Translations under genes and position numbers: made by a program
Assembly: GCF_025822765.1 (NCBI RefSeq)
Contig: NZ_JACKUK010000023.1
Location: 391,535 to 455,534 of the forward strand
Source of the DNA: Mycobacterium barrassiae
GTDB taxonomy: Bacteria; Actinomycetota; Actinomycetes; Mycobacteriales; Mycobacteriaceae
Length of the DNA: 64,000 nucleotides
Direction of reading: 5' to 3'
The notes under the pieces: model-generated
The model's database searches: none
Told to the model about the DNA's origin: nothing
The model's input: only the letters and a program-made list of their open reading frames with translations
Part shown: positions 56,617 through 64,000 of the stretch, piece by piece
Numbering within the stretch: position 1 is the stretch's first letter
How the letters are laid out: each line of letters starts with the position of its first letter

Positions 56617-58877
56617 GCCTTTTCCAGATACTCGATACGGTCGGTGTCGACGAATGGAGCGGCCAGCGCCGCCATTCCCGGGTCATCCGGATTCCTCGTG
56701 TAGTGCGCATCGCAGAAGTCGCGGGCGGTCAGAATGAGATCGAGATGCTCGAAGAGCGACAGGAAACGCAATGTGACGGGACGCCCGGATTGGTTGTAGC
56801 CCAAGACATCTCCCTCGCGGCGCTCTGCGAGATCGAGATCGGCGAGTTTGAACCCGTCGAGTGTCGAGGCGACGGCCTTGAGCCGCGCGCCCGCCTTTGA
56901 GCTCTCCGGCATCTTCGTGGCGAGCAGACAGAGGCTGGGATGTTCGCCCCGGCCGATGCGCCCGCGCAGCTGGTGCAGTTGGCTGATGCCGAACCGGTCG
57001 GCGTCCATCACGAGCATCACCGTCGCGTTGGGTACGTCGACACCGACCTCGATGACCGTGGTGCAGACGAGGACGTCGATCTCCCGGGCCCGGAACGCGG
57101 CCATCACCGCGTCCTTCTCGTCGGCGGACAGTCGGCCGTGCATGAGTCCGAGCCGCAGGCCCGACAGTGGCCCGCCCCGCAGCCGGTCGAACAATTCGAC
57201 GACGGTCGTCGTGGGAGGGCCCTGTTCCTGGTTGCTCTTCTTGCCCGCTCCCTTCTTGCCGCCGTTGTCGTCCTCGTCGATGCGGGACGCGACGACGTAG
57301 GCCTGCCGCCCAGCGGCCACTTCCTCGGTGATCCGTTGCCACGCGCGATCGAGCCACTTCGGGTGTTCCTTGAGGAAGATGGTGTTGGTCGTGATCGGCT
57401 GACGGCCCCGCGGCAGTTCGCGCAGTACGGACGTCTCGAGGTCGCCGTAGTGGGTGAGCGCGACGGTGCGCGGTATCGGCGTCGCGGTCATCACCAGCAG
57501 ATGGGGTGTGACACCCTCGGGCGCCTTGGCGCGCAAGCGATCTCGCTGCTCGACTCCGAACCGGTGCTGCTCGTCGACGACGACCATGCCGAGGCGATGG
57601 AACTCGACGGCGTCCTGCAGCAACGCGTGCGTCCCGATGACGATGCCCGCTTCACCGGAGGCGACTTCCTCGCGCGCCTGCTTCTTCTGTTGTGGCGACA
57701 TCGATCCCGTCAACAGCGCGACCCGAGTCGCCCGCTCGGCGCCGCCGAGTTGCCCCGCCATCGCCAGCGGGCCGAGGACATCGCTGACAGATCGGGCATG
57801 CTGGGCCGCAAGGACCTCGGTGGGGGCCAGCAGTGCGCACTGATACCCCGCGTCGACCACCTGCAGCATCGCCAGCACTGAGACGATCGTCTTGCCGGAG
57901 CCGACCTCACCCTGCAGCATCCGGTTCATCGGCCGGCTCGACGCCAGTTCGTCGGTCAGCACCTCGAGGACTTCCTTTTGGCCCGCGGTCAGTTCGAACG
58001 GCATCTGGTGGCGCATCGCCGCAACCAGACCGTCGTCGACGGGTGTCGCAACGGGGCCGGCCTCGCTCAACTCGCCGAACCGCCGCTGCGCCAACGCCCA
58101 TTGCAGCCCGATGGCCTCGTCATAGGTCAGACGCCGGATCGCGGCATCGCGTTCCGCCGCCCTTTCCGCGAGATGGATCGCACGCAGCGCTTCGTCCTCC
58201 CCGATCAGATCGTTTTCGCGCAGAAACGATTCCGGCAGCGGCTCGTCGATGGGATCCAGCACGTCGAGCACCTGGCGCACACACGCGTAGATGTCCCAGC
58301 TCTGCACCTTGCTGCTGGCCGGGTAGATCGGGAAGAACTCCCGCTCGAAGGCCTTGAGCAGCTCGTCATCGGTGGCGCCCGACGTCGACGCGATGGTCTT
58401 GAGCGACTTGGTGCCGATCTGTTTGCCGTTCGGATCGTTCAGCACGAGAAACGCGGGATGGGTCAACTGCAGTGTGCGCCTGAAGTATCCGACTTCCCCG
58501 GACAGCATCAACCGGGTGCCCTTGTCGAGCTTGCCGATCATCCAGTCGGCGTTGAAGAAGGTGGCCGTCACCTCCGGCTTGCGGCTCCCCAGTGTGACGC
58601 GGAGCCACTTGCGCGACCGAAACTTCTTCGTCCTCTTGTCGAACTGCGGCTTCATGTCGCCGACATGGGTGTCCGTGATCACGTCGACGAACGTGACGTG
58701 CTCGCCCTCTTCGAATTCGAGTTCGTCACCCTCACCGAGCACGTTCATTCCGTCGCTGTACTTGCGGGGGTAGTGCCGCAGCAGGTCGTTGACCGTGCGG
58801 ATCCCGAAGTGCTCCTCCAGCGGAGCGGCGGACTTCTTGCCGATGACGAAGTCGAGCCGGTCGGTCAGCTTGGCCAC
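56613..58877 (-). CDS. recG: ATP-dependent DNA helicase RecG
   Basis: This 754-residue fork-remodelling helicase has an N-terminal wedge domain, then Walker A GEVGSGKTIVS, the box DEQHRFGVEQR and VMTATPIPRTVAL, and the C-terminal HGRLSADEKDAVMAAF and QLRGRIGRGEHPS motifs. A Gly/Lys-rich insert (NGGKKGAGKKSNQEQG) interrupts the second helicase domain. The next minus-strand gene overlaps its stop by 4 bp, while recG starts 2 bp after the FakA-like gene stop. Confidence 0.96.
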   Translation of the reverse strand: MAKLTDRLDFVIGKKSAAPLEEHFGIRTVNDLLRHYPRKYSDGMNVLGEGDELEFEEGEHVTFVDVITDTHVGDMKPQFDKRTKKFRSRKWLRVTLGSRKPEVTATFFNADWMIGKLDKGTRLMLSGEVGYFRRTLQLTHPAFLVLNDPNGKQIGTKSLKTIASTSGATDDELLKAFEREFFPIYPASSKVQSWDIYACVRQVLDVLDPIDEPLPESFLRENDLIGEDEALRAIHLAERAAERDAAIRRLTYDEAIGLQWALAQRRFGELSEAGPVATPVDDGLVAAMRHQMPFELTAGQKEVLEVLTDELASSRPMNRMLQGEVGSGKTIVSVLAMLQVVDAGYQCALLAPTEVLAAQHARSVSDVLGPLAMAGQLGGAERATRVALLTGSMSPQQKKQAREEVASGEAGIVIGTHALLQDAVEFHRLGMVVVDEQHRFGVEQRDRLRAKAPEGVTPHLLVMTATPIPRTVALTHYGDLETSVLRELPRGRQPITTNTIFLKEHPKWLDRAWQRITEEVAAGRQAYVVASRIDEDDNGGKKGAGKKSNQEQGPPTTTVVELFDRLRGGPLSGLRLGLMHGRLSADEKDAVMAAFRAREIDVLVCTTVIEVGVDVPNATVMLVMDADRFGISQLHQLRGRIGRGEHPSLCLLATKMPESSKAGARLKAVASTLDGFKLADLDLAERREGDVLGYNQSGRPVTLRFLSLFEHLDLILTARDFCDAHYTRNPDDPGMAALAAPFVDTDRIEYLEKA

Positions 58878-58879
58878 GG

Positions 58880-60514
58880 CTACTCGACGCCGATCAGCAG
58901 CGCGTCGCCGCGGTGGTCGGTGTGGTACGTGACGAGTTCGATGCCCAGGTGTTCGCGGTGGACGTGCTGCGCCAACGCCTCCCCCACCGATGCGTCGACG
59001 CCCGCTCCCGTGAGTACCGTGACGAGTTCACCCCCCACCCCCAACAACAGGTCGATCAGACCTGCACCGGCCTCGACGACGTCCTTTCCGACGACCAGCA
59101 CCTCGTCACCCGAGATGCCGAGCCCGTCGCCCGGCTGACACGTGCCCGCCCACGTGAGCGCTTCCTCGGTGGCGACCCGCACCGATCCGTGTCTGGCGCC
59201 CGCGGCGGCGCGGGCCATCGTGTAACCGTCGTCGACGGCCTGCCGATCCGCCTCGTGCATGGCCAGTGCGGCCAGACCCTGCACCATCGACGCCGTCGGC
59301 ACCGGCACCACATCGATGCCCCAACCGATCGCGGCGGTGCAGCCTGCGACGAGTTCCTCGGCGGCGACGTATCCGTTCGGCAGCACGATGATCTGTGCGG
59401 CGCCGGTGTTGACCAACGCATGAAGCAGGTCCTTGGCGCTGACGGGCGCGCCGGAATCGAGCGGCAGCACGTGCGCGCCCTCTCCGGCGAACAGTTCGTG
59501 CGCGCCCGCCCCGTCGACGACCGCGAGCACGGCCCGGTCCCTGGCGAATCCCCCGGATGGCCGCGCACCCGGCCCACCGGTCAGCGAGGTGATCTGGATA
59601 CGGCTCAGCGTGCCAAGCGGCAGGGCCGCTTCGACGGCGGCTCCGGCGTCGTCGGCGTGCACATGCACCGAGTACTGGCCCGCGCCGGCCGTCGTCGCGA
59701 TCGCGACCGACTCCCCGAGCTTGTCGAGAGTGCGGCGAAGCGTCTCCACCCCGGCGGCGTCACACCCGCTGAGCAGGTACATCACTTCGAACTGGGGCGT
59801 CGCCGAGGCGGCGGTCTCGGCGATATGGCCATGTGGTGGGGACGGCACGTATTCCGCGCGACGCGCGACATGCCCGGTCAGGGTGGCGCTCATCGCGTCC
59901 AGGAGTACCAGCAGTCCGCGACCGCCAGCATCCACCACGCCGGCCTGGGCCAAAACGTCGAGTTGTCCTGTGGTCTTGTCGAGGGCGATGGCCGCGGCGT
60001 CGGCGGCGGCCGTCACCACCTCGGCGAGCCCGGAATCGTCGGCGGCGGCGGCTTCGGCGGCACCCGCGGCGTCCTGCAACACCGAGACGATGGTGCCGGG
60101 CACGGCCTCGCCCATCGAATTGACGACCAGGCCGACCGAATGCCGCAATGCGGCTCCGAACAGGGCTCCGCCGATGTCGGCGAGCACTCCGCCGCGGTCG
60201 GCGGCCGCCGAGGCGGTGACGTCGCCGAATCCGCGCAGAATCTGCGACAGGATGACCCCGGAGTTGCCCCGCGCGCCCCGCAGCGCGCCGCGGGCGAGGG
60301 CGGCGGCCACCTCCGCGACGTCGTCGGACGCGGCCAGAGCGTCCGCCTGTTCCCACGCCGCACGCATCGTGAACAGCATGTTTGTCCCGGTGTCGGCGTC
60401 GGCGACCGGGAACACGTTGAGGCGGTTGATCTCGTCGGTGTGGGTGATCAGGTCGCCGACGGCGGTGTGCGCCCAGTCCCGCAATGCGGAGGCGTCGAGC
60501 CGCCGATTCGACAT
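58880..60514 (-). CDS. DAK2-domain protein (FakA/YloV-like kinase)
   Basis: This 544-residue protein has an N-terminal DhaL/DAK2 phosphotransfer domain (RLNVFPVADADTGTNM, RGARGNSGVILSQI) and the C-terminal FakA-type domains. In Gram-positive bacteria FakA phosphorylates fatty acids held by a FakB (DegV) partner. No FakB gene is next to it. The ATG at 60514 follows GGAGG. M. tuberculosis appears to have this region split into two annotated genes (Rv2974c/Rv2975c), whereas here it is one intact frame. Confidence 0.85.
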   Translation of the reverse strand: MSNRRLDASALRDWAHTAVGDLITHTDEINRLNVFPVADADTGTNMLFTMRAAWEQADALAASDDVAEVAAALARGALRGARGNSGVILSQILRGFGDVTASAAADRGGVLADIGGALFGAALRHSVGLVVNSMGEAVPGTIVSVLQDAAGAAEAAAADDSGLAEVVTAAADAAAIALDKTTGQLDVLAQAGVVDAGGRGLLVLLDAMSATLTGHVARRAEYVPSPPHGHIAETAASATPQFEVMYLLSGCDAAGVETLRRTLDKLGESVAIATTAGAGQYSVHVHADDAGAAVEAALPLGTLSRIQITSLTGGPGARPSGGFARDRAVLAVVDGAGAHELFAGEGAHVLPLDSGAPVSAKDLLHALVNTGAAQIIVLPNGYVAAEELVAGCTAAIGWGIDVVPVPTASMVQGLAALAMHEADRQAVDDGYTMARAAAGARHGSVRVATEEALTWAGTCQPGDGLGISGDEVLVVGKDVVEAGAGLIDLLLGVGGELVTVLTGAGVDASVGEALAQHVHREHLGIELVTYHTDHRGDALLIGVE

Positions 60515-60630
60515 GCCCACCTCCAGCCCACTGTGGCGACACCCGCTGGCTCGAGGTGCCGCCGTGCGCGCAAGCCTATCCACTCCTGCTGACAGCTCCC
60601 TTCGGAACGTTCCCGCTTGTGGAGACCATT

Positions 60631-60659
60631 TTGGCGATCCTCGTGGTGGCCGGTATCCT
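60631..60659 (+). promoter_or_regulatory. Predicted promoter of rpmB
   Basis: TTGGCG (60631-60636), a 17-bp spacer and TATCCT (60654-60659) give four of six matches at each box. Transcription would begin near 60666, leaving a leader of about 70 nt. Confidence 0.5.
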
Positions 60660-60737
60660 GATCAGGTTGTCGGTCGAACCGCCGCCGGTCGCGGCGGGAA
60701 CCCAGACCCCCAAGACCTGATTCGAGGAGTTCTACAT

Positions 60738-60932
60738 ATGGCTGCCGTGTGCGATATCTGCGGGAAGGGCCCCGGCTTCGGCAAGTCGGTGTCACACTCC
60801 CATCGCCGGACCAGCCGTCGGTGGGACCCGAACATCCAGACCGTGCGCGCCGTGACCCATCCCGGCGGCAACAAGAAGCGGGTCAACGTGTGCACGTCCT
60901 GCATCAAGGCCGGAAAGGTCTCGCGCGGCTGA
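60738..60932 (+). CDS. rpmB: 50S ribosomal protein L28
   Basis: This 64-residue ribosomal protein begins MAAVCDICGKGPGFGKSVSH and has two CxxC pairs (CDIC, CTSC), the zinc-ribbon form of L28. Mycobacteria often keep a zinc-free copy for zinc limitation, so this C+ form is probably the zinc-replete version. GAGGAG precedes the ATG. It is transcribed away from the FakA-like gene. Confidence 0.95.
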   Translation: MAAVCDICGKGPGFGKSVSHSHRRTSRRWDPNIQTVRAVTHPGGNKKRVNVCTSCIKAGKVSRG

Positions 60933-60980
60933 CGCGTTTGTCGGTTTAGTCCCCGCGGGCACGCGGGTAGCCGTGGCTGC

Positions 60981-61325
60981 ATGACATCCCGCGGTGTATC
61001 CAAAACAGCTCTGTTCGCACTCGCCTCCGGCGCTGCGGTGGTCTCGTTGTTGACTGCGTGTAGCAGCGACTCCGGCGACAAAGAGACCACGACAACGACG
61101 ACGACGTCCGAGACCACGACCGTCGAGACCACGACCGTCGAGACCACGACCGTCGAAACCACGGTCGCGCCCACGACGACCGCGCCGCCTCCGGAGTTGC
61201 CGCCCGCGACTACGGGCGATGGCGACAACACCGTCGAGATTCCGGTGCCCGACATCCCGTCGCCGCCGGCCATCCCCTCCCCGCCGCCGATCCCGTCACC
61301 GCCGCCGATCCCCGGCGTTGGATAG
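60981..61325 (+). CDS. Thr/Pro-rich lipoprotein
   Basis: The 114-residue product has a lipoprotein signal with lipobox LTAC (ALASGAAVVSLLTAC near residue 27). The rest is low-complexity: a Thr/Glu stretch (TTTTTTTSETTTVETT), then Ala/Pro-Thr, then repeated PSPP(P/A)IP units to the end. No fold is predicted. It looks like a surface spacer or wall-spanning stalk. The coding sequence contains a 15-bp tandem repeat, so length may vary among strains. Confidence 0.8.
   Translation: MTSRGVSKTALFALASGAAVVSLLTACSSDSGDKETTTTTTTSETTTVETTTVETTTVETTVAPTTTAPPPELPPATTGDGDNTVEIPVPDIPSPPAIPSPPPIPSPPPIPGVG
61110..61154. repeat. 15-bp tandem repeat in the lipoprotein gene
   Basis: Three perfect copies of GAGACCACGACCGTC (61110-61124, 61125-61139, 61140-61154) encode ETTTV units; a degenerate fourth copy follows. 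It is in frame, so copy-number changes would alter the length without breaking the protein. Confidence 0.85.
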
Positions 61326-61333
61326 CGCAGGGC

Positions 61334-61396
61334 GCCGACTGCACGCTTGTTGTACGCGACACGCCGTCCGCGGCGTAAAACAGGCGTGCACTCGGC
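61334..61396. terminator. Nested hairpin between the lipoprotein gene and ung
   Basis: GCCGACTGCACGC (61334-61346) pairs with GCGTGCACTCGGC (61384-61396) at 12 of 13 positions. An inner perfect 6-bp stem is ACGCCG/CGGCGT (61361-61376). It lies between convergent genes and can act on both strands. Confidence 0.65.
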
Positions 61397-61404
61397 GAAG
61401 CCGC

Positions 61405-62088
61405 CTAGGGCAGGCGCCAGTCGATCGGATCGGCGCCCATCTTCTCCAGTAATTCATTGGCGCGGCTGAACGGACGAGACCCGAAGAAACCTCGCGACGC
61501 CGACAGCGGCGACGGGTGCGGGGACTCGATCGCCACACAATCGGAGCCGTCGAGCATCGGCTTCAGCGTCGACGCGTCACGACCCCACAGCACCGCGACC
61601 AGGGGTTGCCGTCGCGTGACGAGTGCCCGGATCGCGCACTCGGTCACCGCTTCCCAGCCCTTGCCTCGATGCGACGCCGGTGTCCCCGGCGCGACGGTCA
61701 GCACCCTGTTCAGCAGCATCACGCCGCGTTCGGCCCACGGCGACAGATCGCCCGTCGCAGGTTCGGGATGGCCGAGATCGTCGGTGTACTCGGTGAAGAT
61801 GTTGGCCAGGCTGCGTGGCAACGGCCGCACCTCAGGCGCCACCGAGAAGCTCAGGCCGACGGCGTGGCCGGGCGTCGGATACGGGTCCTGCCCCACGATG
61901 AGTACGCGAACCTGATCGAACGGAAATGTGAAGGCCCGCAACACATTCTGACCGGCAGGCAGGTATCGGCGCCCCGCCGCGAGCTCCGCGCGCAGGAACT
62001 CGCCCATCTGTGCGACCTGAGGAGCGACAGGCTCCAGCGCGCGCGCCCAGCCTTCTTCGACGAGTTCATTCAGCGGTCGTGCACCCAC
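61405..62088 (-). CDS. ung: Uracil-DNA glycosylase
   Basis: This 227-residue family 1 UDG removes uracil from DNA. The water-activating loop [11 protein letters not shown] has catalytic Asp68, a central LLNRVLTV strand follows, and the leucine intercalation loop is [11 protein letters not shown]. The GTG at 62088 starts it. It lies next to thiL, as in M. tuberculosis, 28 bp downstream. Confidence 0.95.
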   Translation of the reverse strand: MGARPLNELVEEGWARALEPVAPQVAQMGEFLRAELAAGRRYLPAGQNVLRAFTFPFDQVRVLIVGQDPYPTPGHAVGLSFSVAPEVRPLPRSLANIFTEYTDDLGHPEPATGDLSPWAERGVMLLNRVLTVAPGTPASHRGKGWEAVTECAIRALVTRRQPLVAVLWGRDASTLKPMLDGSDCVAIESPHPSPLSASRGFFGSRPFSRANELLEKMGADPIDWRLP

Positions 62089-62116
62089 GATGGGTCAACT
62101 TAGCGTGCGTCGCCAC

Positions 62117-63073
62117 TCAGAACGACTGCCAGCCCGCGTGTCCGTGCCACTGCTCGCCGTCGACCAGGACCCGCGGCGGGCCGTCGAGCACTCGCCCGAT
62201 CACCTGCCAACCCGTCGGCGGGGCGCCCGGGAACGTCGCCACCAGCGAATGATCCTCGCCTCCACCGAGCACCCACTCCCACGGATCCATCGCGACAGCG
62301 GCCGCCGCCTCGACGAGTGGATCGTGGTCTGCCCGCAGCGAATCCGTCGACAGGTTGATGCCCACCTTCGATGCGCGCGCGATATGCCCGAGATCGGCGA
62401 CCAGCCCGTCGGAGACGTCGGTCATCGACGTCGCACCCGCATCCGACGCGACTCGACCCTGCCCGTAGGGCGGCTCCGGCACCAGATGACGACGACGCAG
62501 GTCCTCGAAGCCTGCAATATCGTTGCGCCACAACGCATATCCGGCCGCCGACCAGCCGACGTCTCCGATGACGGCCACGTGGTCACCCGCGCGGGCGCCG
62601 TCGAGCCGGACCGCGTCGCGGCCACCCAGATCCCCGAGCGCGGTCACCGAGATCACCCACTGCGGTGCCGTCACCAGATCACCGCCCACGATGCCTGCAC
62701 CCAGCAGGCGCGCCTCGTGCCACAGACCGTCGGCGAGCTCGACGACCTGCGCAGCCGGCGTATCACCCGCCGCCCCGAACGCGACGACGAATGCGGTGGC
62801 CGCCGCCCCCATCGCCTCGATGTCCGCGGCGTTCTGTGCGATCGCCTTGCGGCCGACATCGTGGGGCGTCGACCAGTCGAGCCGGAAGTGACTTCCCTCG
62901 ACGAGCATGTCCGTCGATACCACCGTCGCGCCGTCGCCTGCCCGCACGACCGCGGCGTCGTCGCCGGGTCCCAGCGCCACCACGTCCGGTTGTCGACGGC
63001 CCGCGACAAGCCGGTCGATGACGGCGAACTCACCCACGCCGGCCAGAGTCTCGGGGGGCTGTTCACTCGTCAT
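62117..63073 (-). CDS. thiL: Thiamine-monophosphate kinase
   Basis: This 318-residue enzyme phosphorylates thiamine monophosphate to thiamine diphosphate. Visible blocks are VVALGPGDDAAVV, STDMLVEGSHFRLDW, the GDVGWSAAGYALW turn and DVSDGLVADLGHIA. These are the ATP and metal sites of the PurM-like fold. An ATG start lies opposite the AsnC-like gene. Confidence 0.94.
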   Translation of the reverse strand: MTSEQPPETLAGVGEFAVIDRLVAGRRQPDVVALGPGDDAAVVRAGDGATVVSTDMLVEGSHFRLDWSTPHDVGRKAIAQNAADIEAMGAAATAFVVAFGAAGDTPAAQVVELADGLWHEARLLGAGIVGGDLVTAPQWVISVTALGDLGGRDAVRLDGARAGDHVAVIGDVGWSAAGYALWRNDIAGFEDLRRRHLVPEPPYGQGRVASDAGATSMTDVSDGLVADLGHIARASKVGINLSTDSLRADHDPLVEAAAAVAMDPWEWVLGGGEDHSLVATFPGAPPTGWQVIGRVLDGPPRVLVDGEQWHGHAGWQSF

Positions 63074-63146
63074 GTCGCCTCCCCTGCGCTGCGGTACGTT
63101 TGGTCCCTGCGGCGGAGTCTATGCAGCCAGGAGGGAGGACAGCCGG

Positions 63147-63389
63147 GTGGTCGAGGCGTTTATGCTCATCCAGACCGAGGTGGGCCGCGCAGAAGTGATC
63201 GCCAAGCAGCTCGCGGGCCTGCCAGGTGTGCTGTCCGCCGAGTACGTTACGGGTCCCTACGACGTGGTGGTGCGAGTCGGCTCGGAAACCCTCGATGAGC
63301 TGCAGTCCAGCGTTGTGCCCAGTGTGCAGCAGATCGCAGGCATCACCCGGACGCTGACCTGTCCGATCGCCAACGGGGTGCGCCCATAG
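63147..63389 (+). CDS. Lrp/AsnC ligand-binding domain protein (stand-alone RAM domain)
   Basis: This 80-residue protein consists only of the ligand-binding (RAM) domain of Lrp/AsnC regulators; the DNA-binding helix-turn-helix is missing. It begins VVEAFMLIQTEVGRAEVIAK and has GVLSAEYVTGPYDVVVRV, the usual strand-helix order. Such small forms may bind amino acids and modulate full-length Lrp proteins. The GTG at 63147 follows GGGAGG; an ATG at 63162 is possible. Confidence 0.85.
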   Translation: MVEAFMLIQTEVGRAEVIAKQLAGLPGVLSAEYVTGPYDVVVRVGSETLDELQSSVVPSVQQIAGITRTLTCPIANGVRP

Positions 63390-63392
63390 AGT
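63387..63392 (+). promoter_or_regulatory. Probable leaderless -10 of the DUF3515 gene
   Basis: TAGAGT fits TANNNT and ends 6 bp before the GTG at 63399. It overlaps the stop codon of the upstream gene. No Shine-Dalgarno is visible, which suits leaderless initiation. Confidence 0.4.
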
Positions 63393-63398
63393 TTGGGC

Positions 63399-63956
63399 GT
63401 GGACACCGAAACGCGTGACGGCCCACCCCGGGCTTTGATGATCGCGGCGATTGTGGTGGCGGTGGGCGCCATCGTCACGATCCTGGTCGTGGTGGCTCTG
63501 CGTCAGCGTCCGGTCCCAGAACAACCTGTTGCGATCGTCACGATCCCCGCCCCGCAGTCAGAAAGCGCACAGTGCCGGGAAATGGTCGAGGAGCTGCCTG
63601 AGCGGCTCGGCGATTACCGGCGCGCGACGCTCGCAGACCCGGCACCCGCCGGTGCCGCGGCGTGGCGGGCGACCCCGGACGGCGAGGCGGTGATCCTGCG
63701 GTGCGGTGTGGAGCGGCCCGCCGAGTTCGTCCTCGGCAGCCCCCTTCAGGTCGTGGACGACGTATCGTGGTTTCGGGTGGGCGAGGCAGGAGCAGGTGGC
63801 GACGACGGGCGCAGCACATGGTTCGCCGTTGACCGCCCCGTGTATGTGGCTCTGACGCTGCCGCCGGGTTCAGGCCCGACGCCGATTCAGGAGATCTCGC
63901 GGTTGATCGCAAAATCGTTGCCGGCCAAGGCCGTCGACCCTGCACCGGTGGGCTAG
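63399..63956 (+). CDS. DUF3515 membrane-anchored protein (Rv2980-like)
   Basis: This 185-residue protein has one N-terminal membrane helix (ALMIAAIVVAVGAIVTILVV) and an extracytoplasmic domain with two cysteines (SAQCREMVEEL; ILRCGVERPAEF) that could pair. It is conserved in actinobacteria next to ddl. The GTG at 63399 gives MDTETRDGPP; a TTG two codons earlier is less likely. Its stop shares CTAG with the convergent ddl stop. The function is unknown. Confidence 0.82.
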   Translation: MDTETRDGPPRALMIAAIVVAVGAIVTILVVVALRQRPVPEQPVAIVTIPAPQSESAQCREMVEELPERLGDYRRATLADPAPAGAAAWRATPDGEAVILRCGVERPAEFVLGSPLQVVDDVSWFRVGEAGAGGDDGRSTWFAVDRPVYVALTLPPGSGPTPIQEISRLIAKSLPAKAVDPAPVG

Positions 63957-64000
63957 CGCAGACCGGTCCCGCGCTTGAGAGCGGTCTCGACCATGGTGGC
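63953..64000 (-). CDS. ddl: D-alanine-D-alanine ligase, C-terminal end only
   Basis: Only the last 15 codons are inside the window. They read ATMVETALKRGTGLR then TAG, which matches the usual mycobacterial Ddl C-terminus. Position after the DUF3515 gene agrees with the M. tuberculosis order. Ddl joins two D-alanines for peptidoglycan synthesis. The rest lies beyond 64000. Confidence 0.75.
   Translation of the reverse strand, partial: ATMVETALKRGTGLR

Noticed and set aside
58913-60592. 559-codon plus-strand frame opposite the FakA-like gene
   Set aside because: It is an antisense shadow; the DAK2 motifs on the minus strand settle the coding direction.
59433-60932. 499-codon plus-strand frame ending in L28
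   Set aside because: Only the last 64 codons are real (rpmB); the rest is antisense to the FakA-like gene. The strong start at 60738 defines the true gene.

Overview
The window is high-GC DNA from an environmental, probably fast-growing mycobacterium (Mycolicibacterium type). This rests on an mce operon, a SepIVA/DivIVA-like gene, many GTG starts and ATGA/GTGA overlaps, and a 47-kb backbone whose gene order follows the M. tuberculosis Rv2901c-Rv2981c order as I remember it (from memory; no search was run). No rRNA, tRNA, CRISPR, IS element or prophage was found.

Region 1 (1-16.9 kb) is accessory. It begins with the end of a nitroreductase, an NTF2-like protein and a tandem TetR regulator. 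Next is a minus-strand oxidative set: an LLM-oxidoreductase remnant, a DapB-like dehydrogenase, an LLM flavin monooxygenase, a P450 and an SDR. A second DapB-like paralogue diverges from the head of this set. Then comes a six-gene mceA-F operon plus an exported associated protein, with no yrbE permease genes beside it. The set looks like uptake and oxidative modification of a hydrophobic substrate, which I cannot name. A 0.65-kb non-coding stretch with a promoter and an operator-like palindrome separates it from the backbone.

Region 2 (17-41 kb) is backbone: DUF2469-rnhB-lepB-rplS, lppW, a Tat-exported beta-carbonic-anhydrase-like protein, trmD-rimM-khpA-rpsP, two NTF2-like genes, two tandem D,D-carboxypeptidases, a diflavin reductase broken by an in-frame TAG, an amidohydrolase, ffh, the nitrogen operon amt-glnB-glnD with GlnR-like boxes, ftsY, a type 2 IPP isomerase and smc.

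Region 3 (41-64 kb) continues with acyP-osmC-mutM-rnc-DUF177-sepIVA, a hemerythrin gene, coaD-rsmD-pyruvate carboxylase, VKOR-DsbA-like, lipN, two aldo-keto reductases, a CoA-transferase, an exported HNH nuclease, recG, a FakA/DAK2 protein, rpmB, a Thr/Pro-rich lipoprotein, ung, thiL, an Lrp-like ligand-binding protein, a DUF3515 protein and the last 15 codons of ddl. The phthiocerol dimycocerosate (DIM) locus that lies between the sepIVA and coaD orthologues in M. tuberculosis is absent; only a hemerythrin gene sits there.

The observations most worth following are the yrbE-less mce operon, the TAG-broken reductase, a probable CTG start for rsmD, the exported carbonic-anhydrase-like protein, and a codon-usage mosaic inside pyruvate carboxylase. 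I found no clearly new defence or mobile system.
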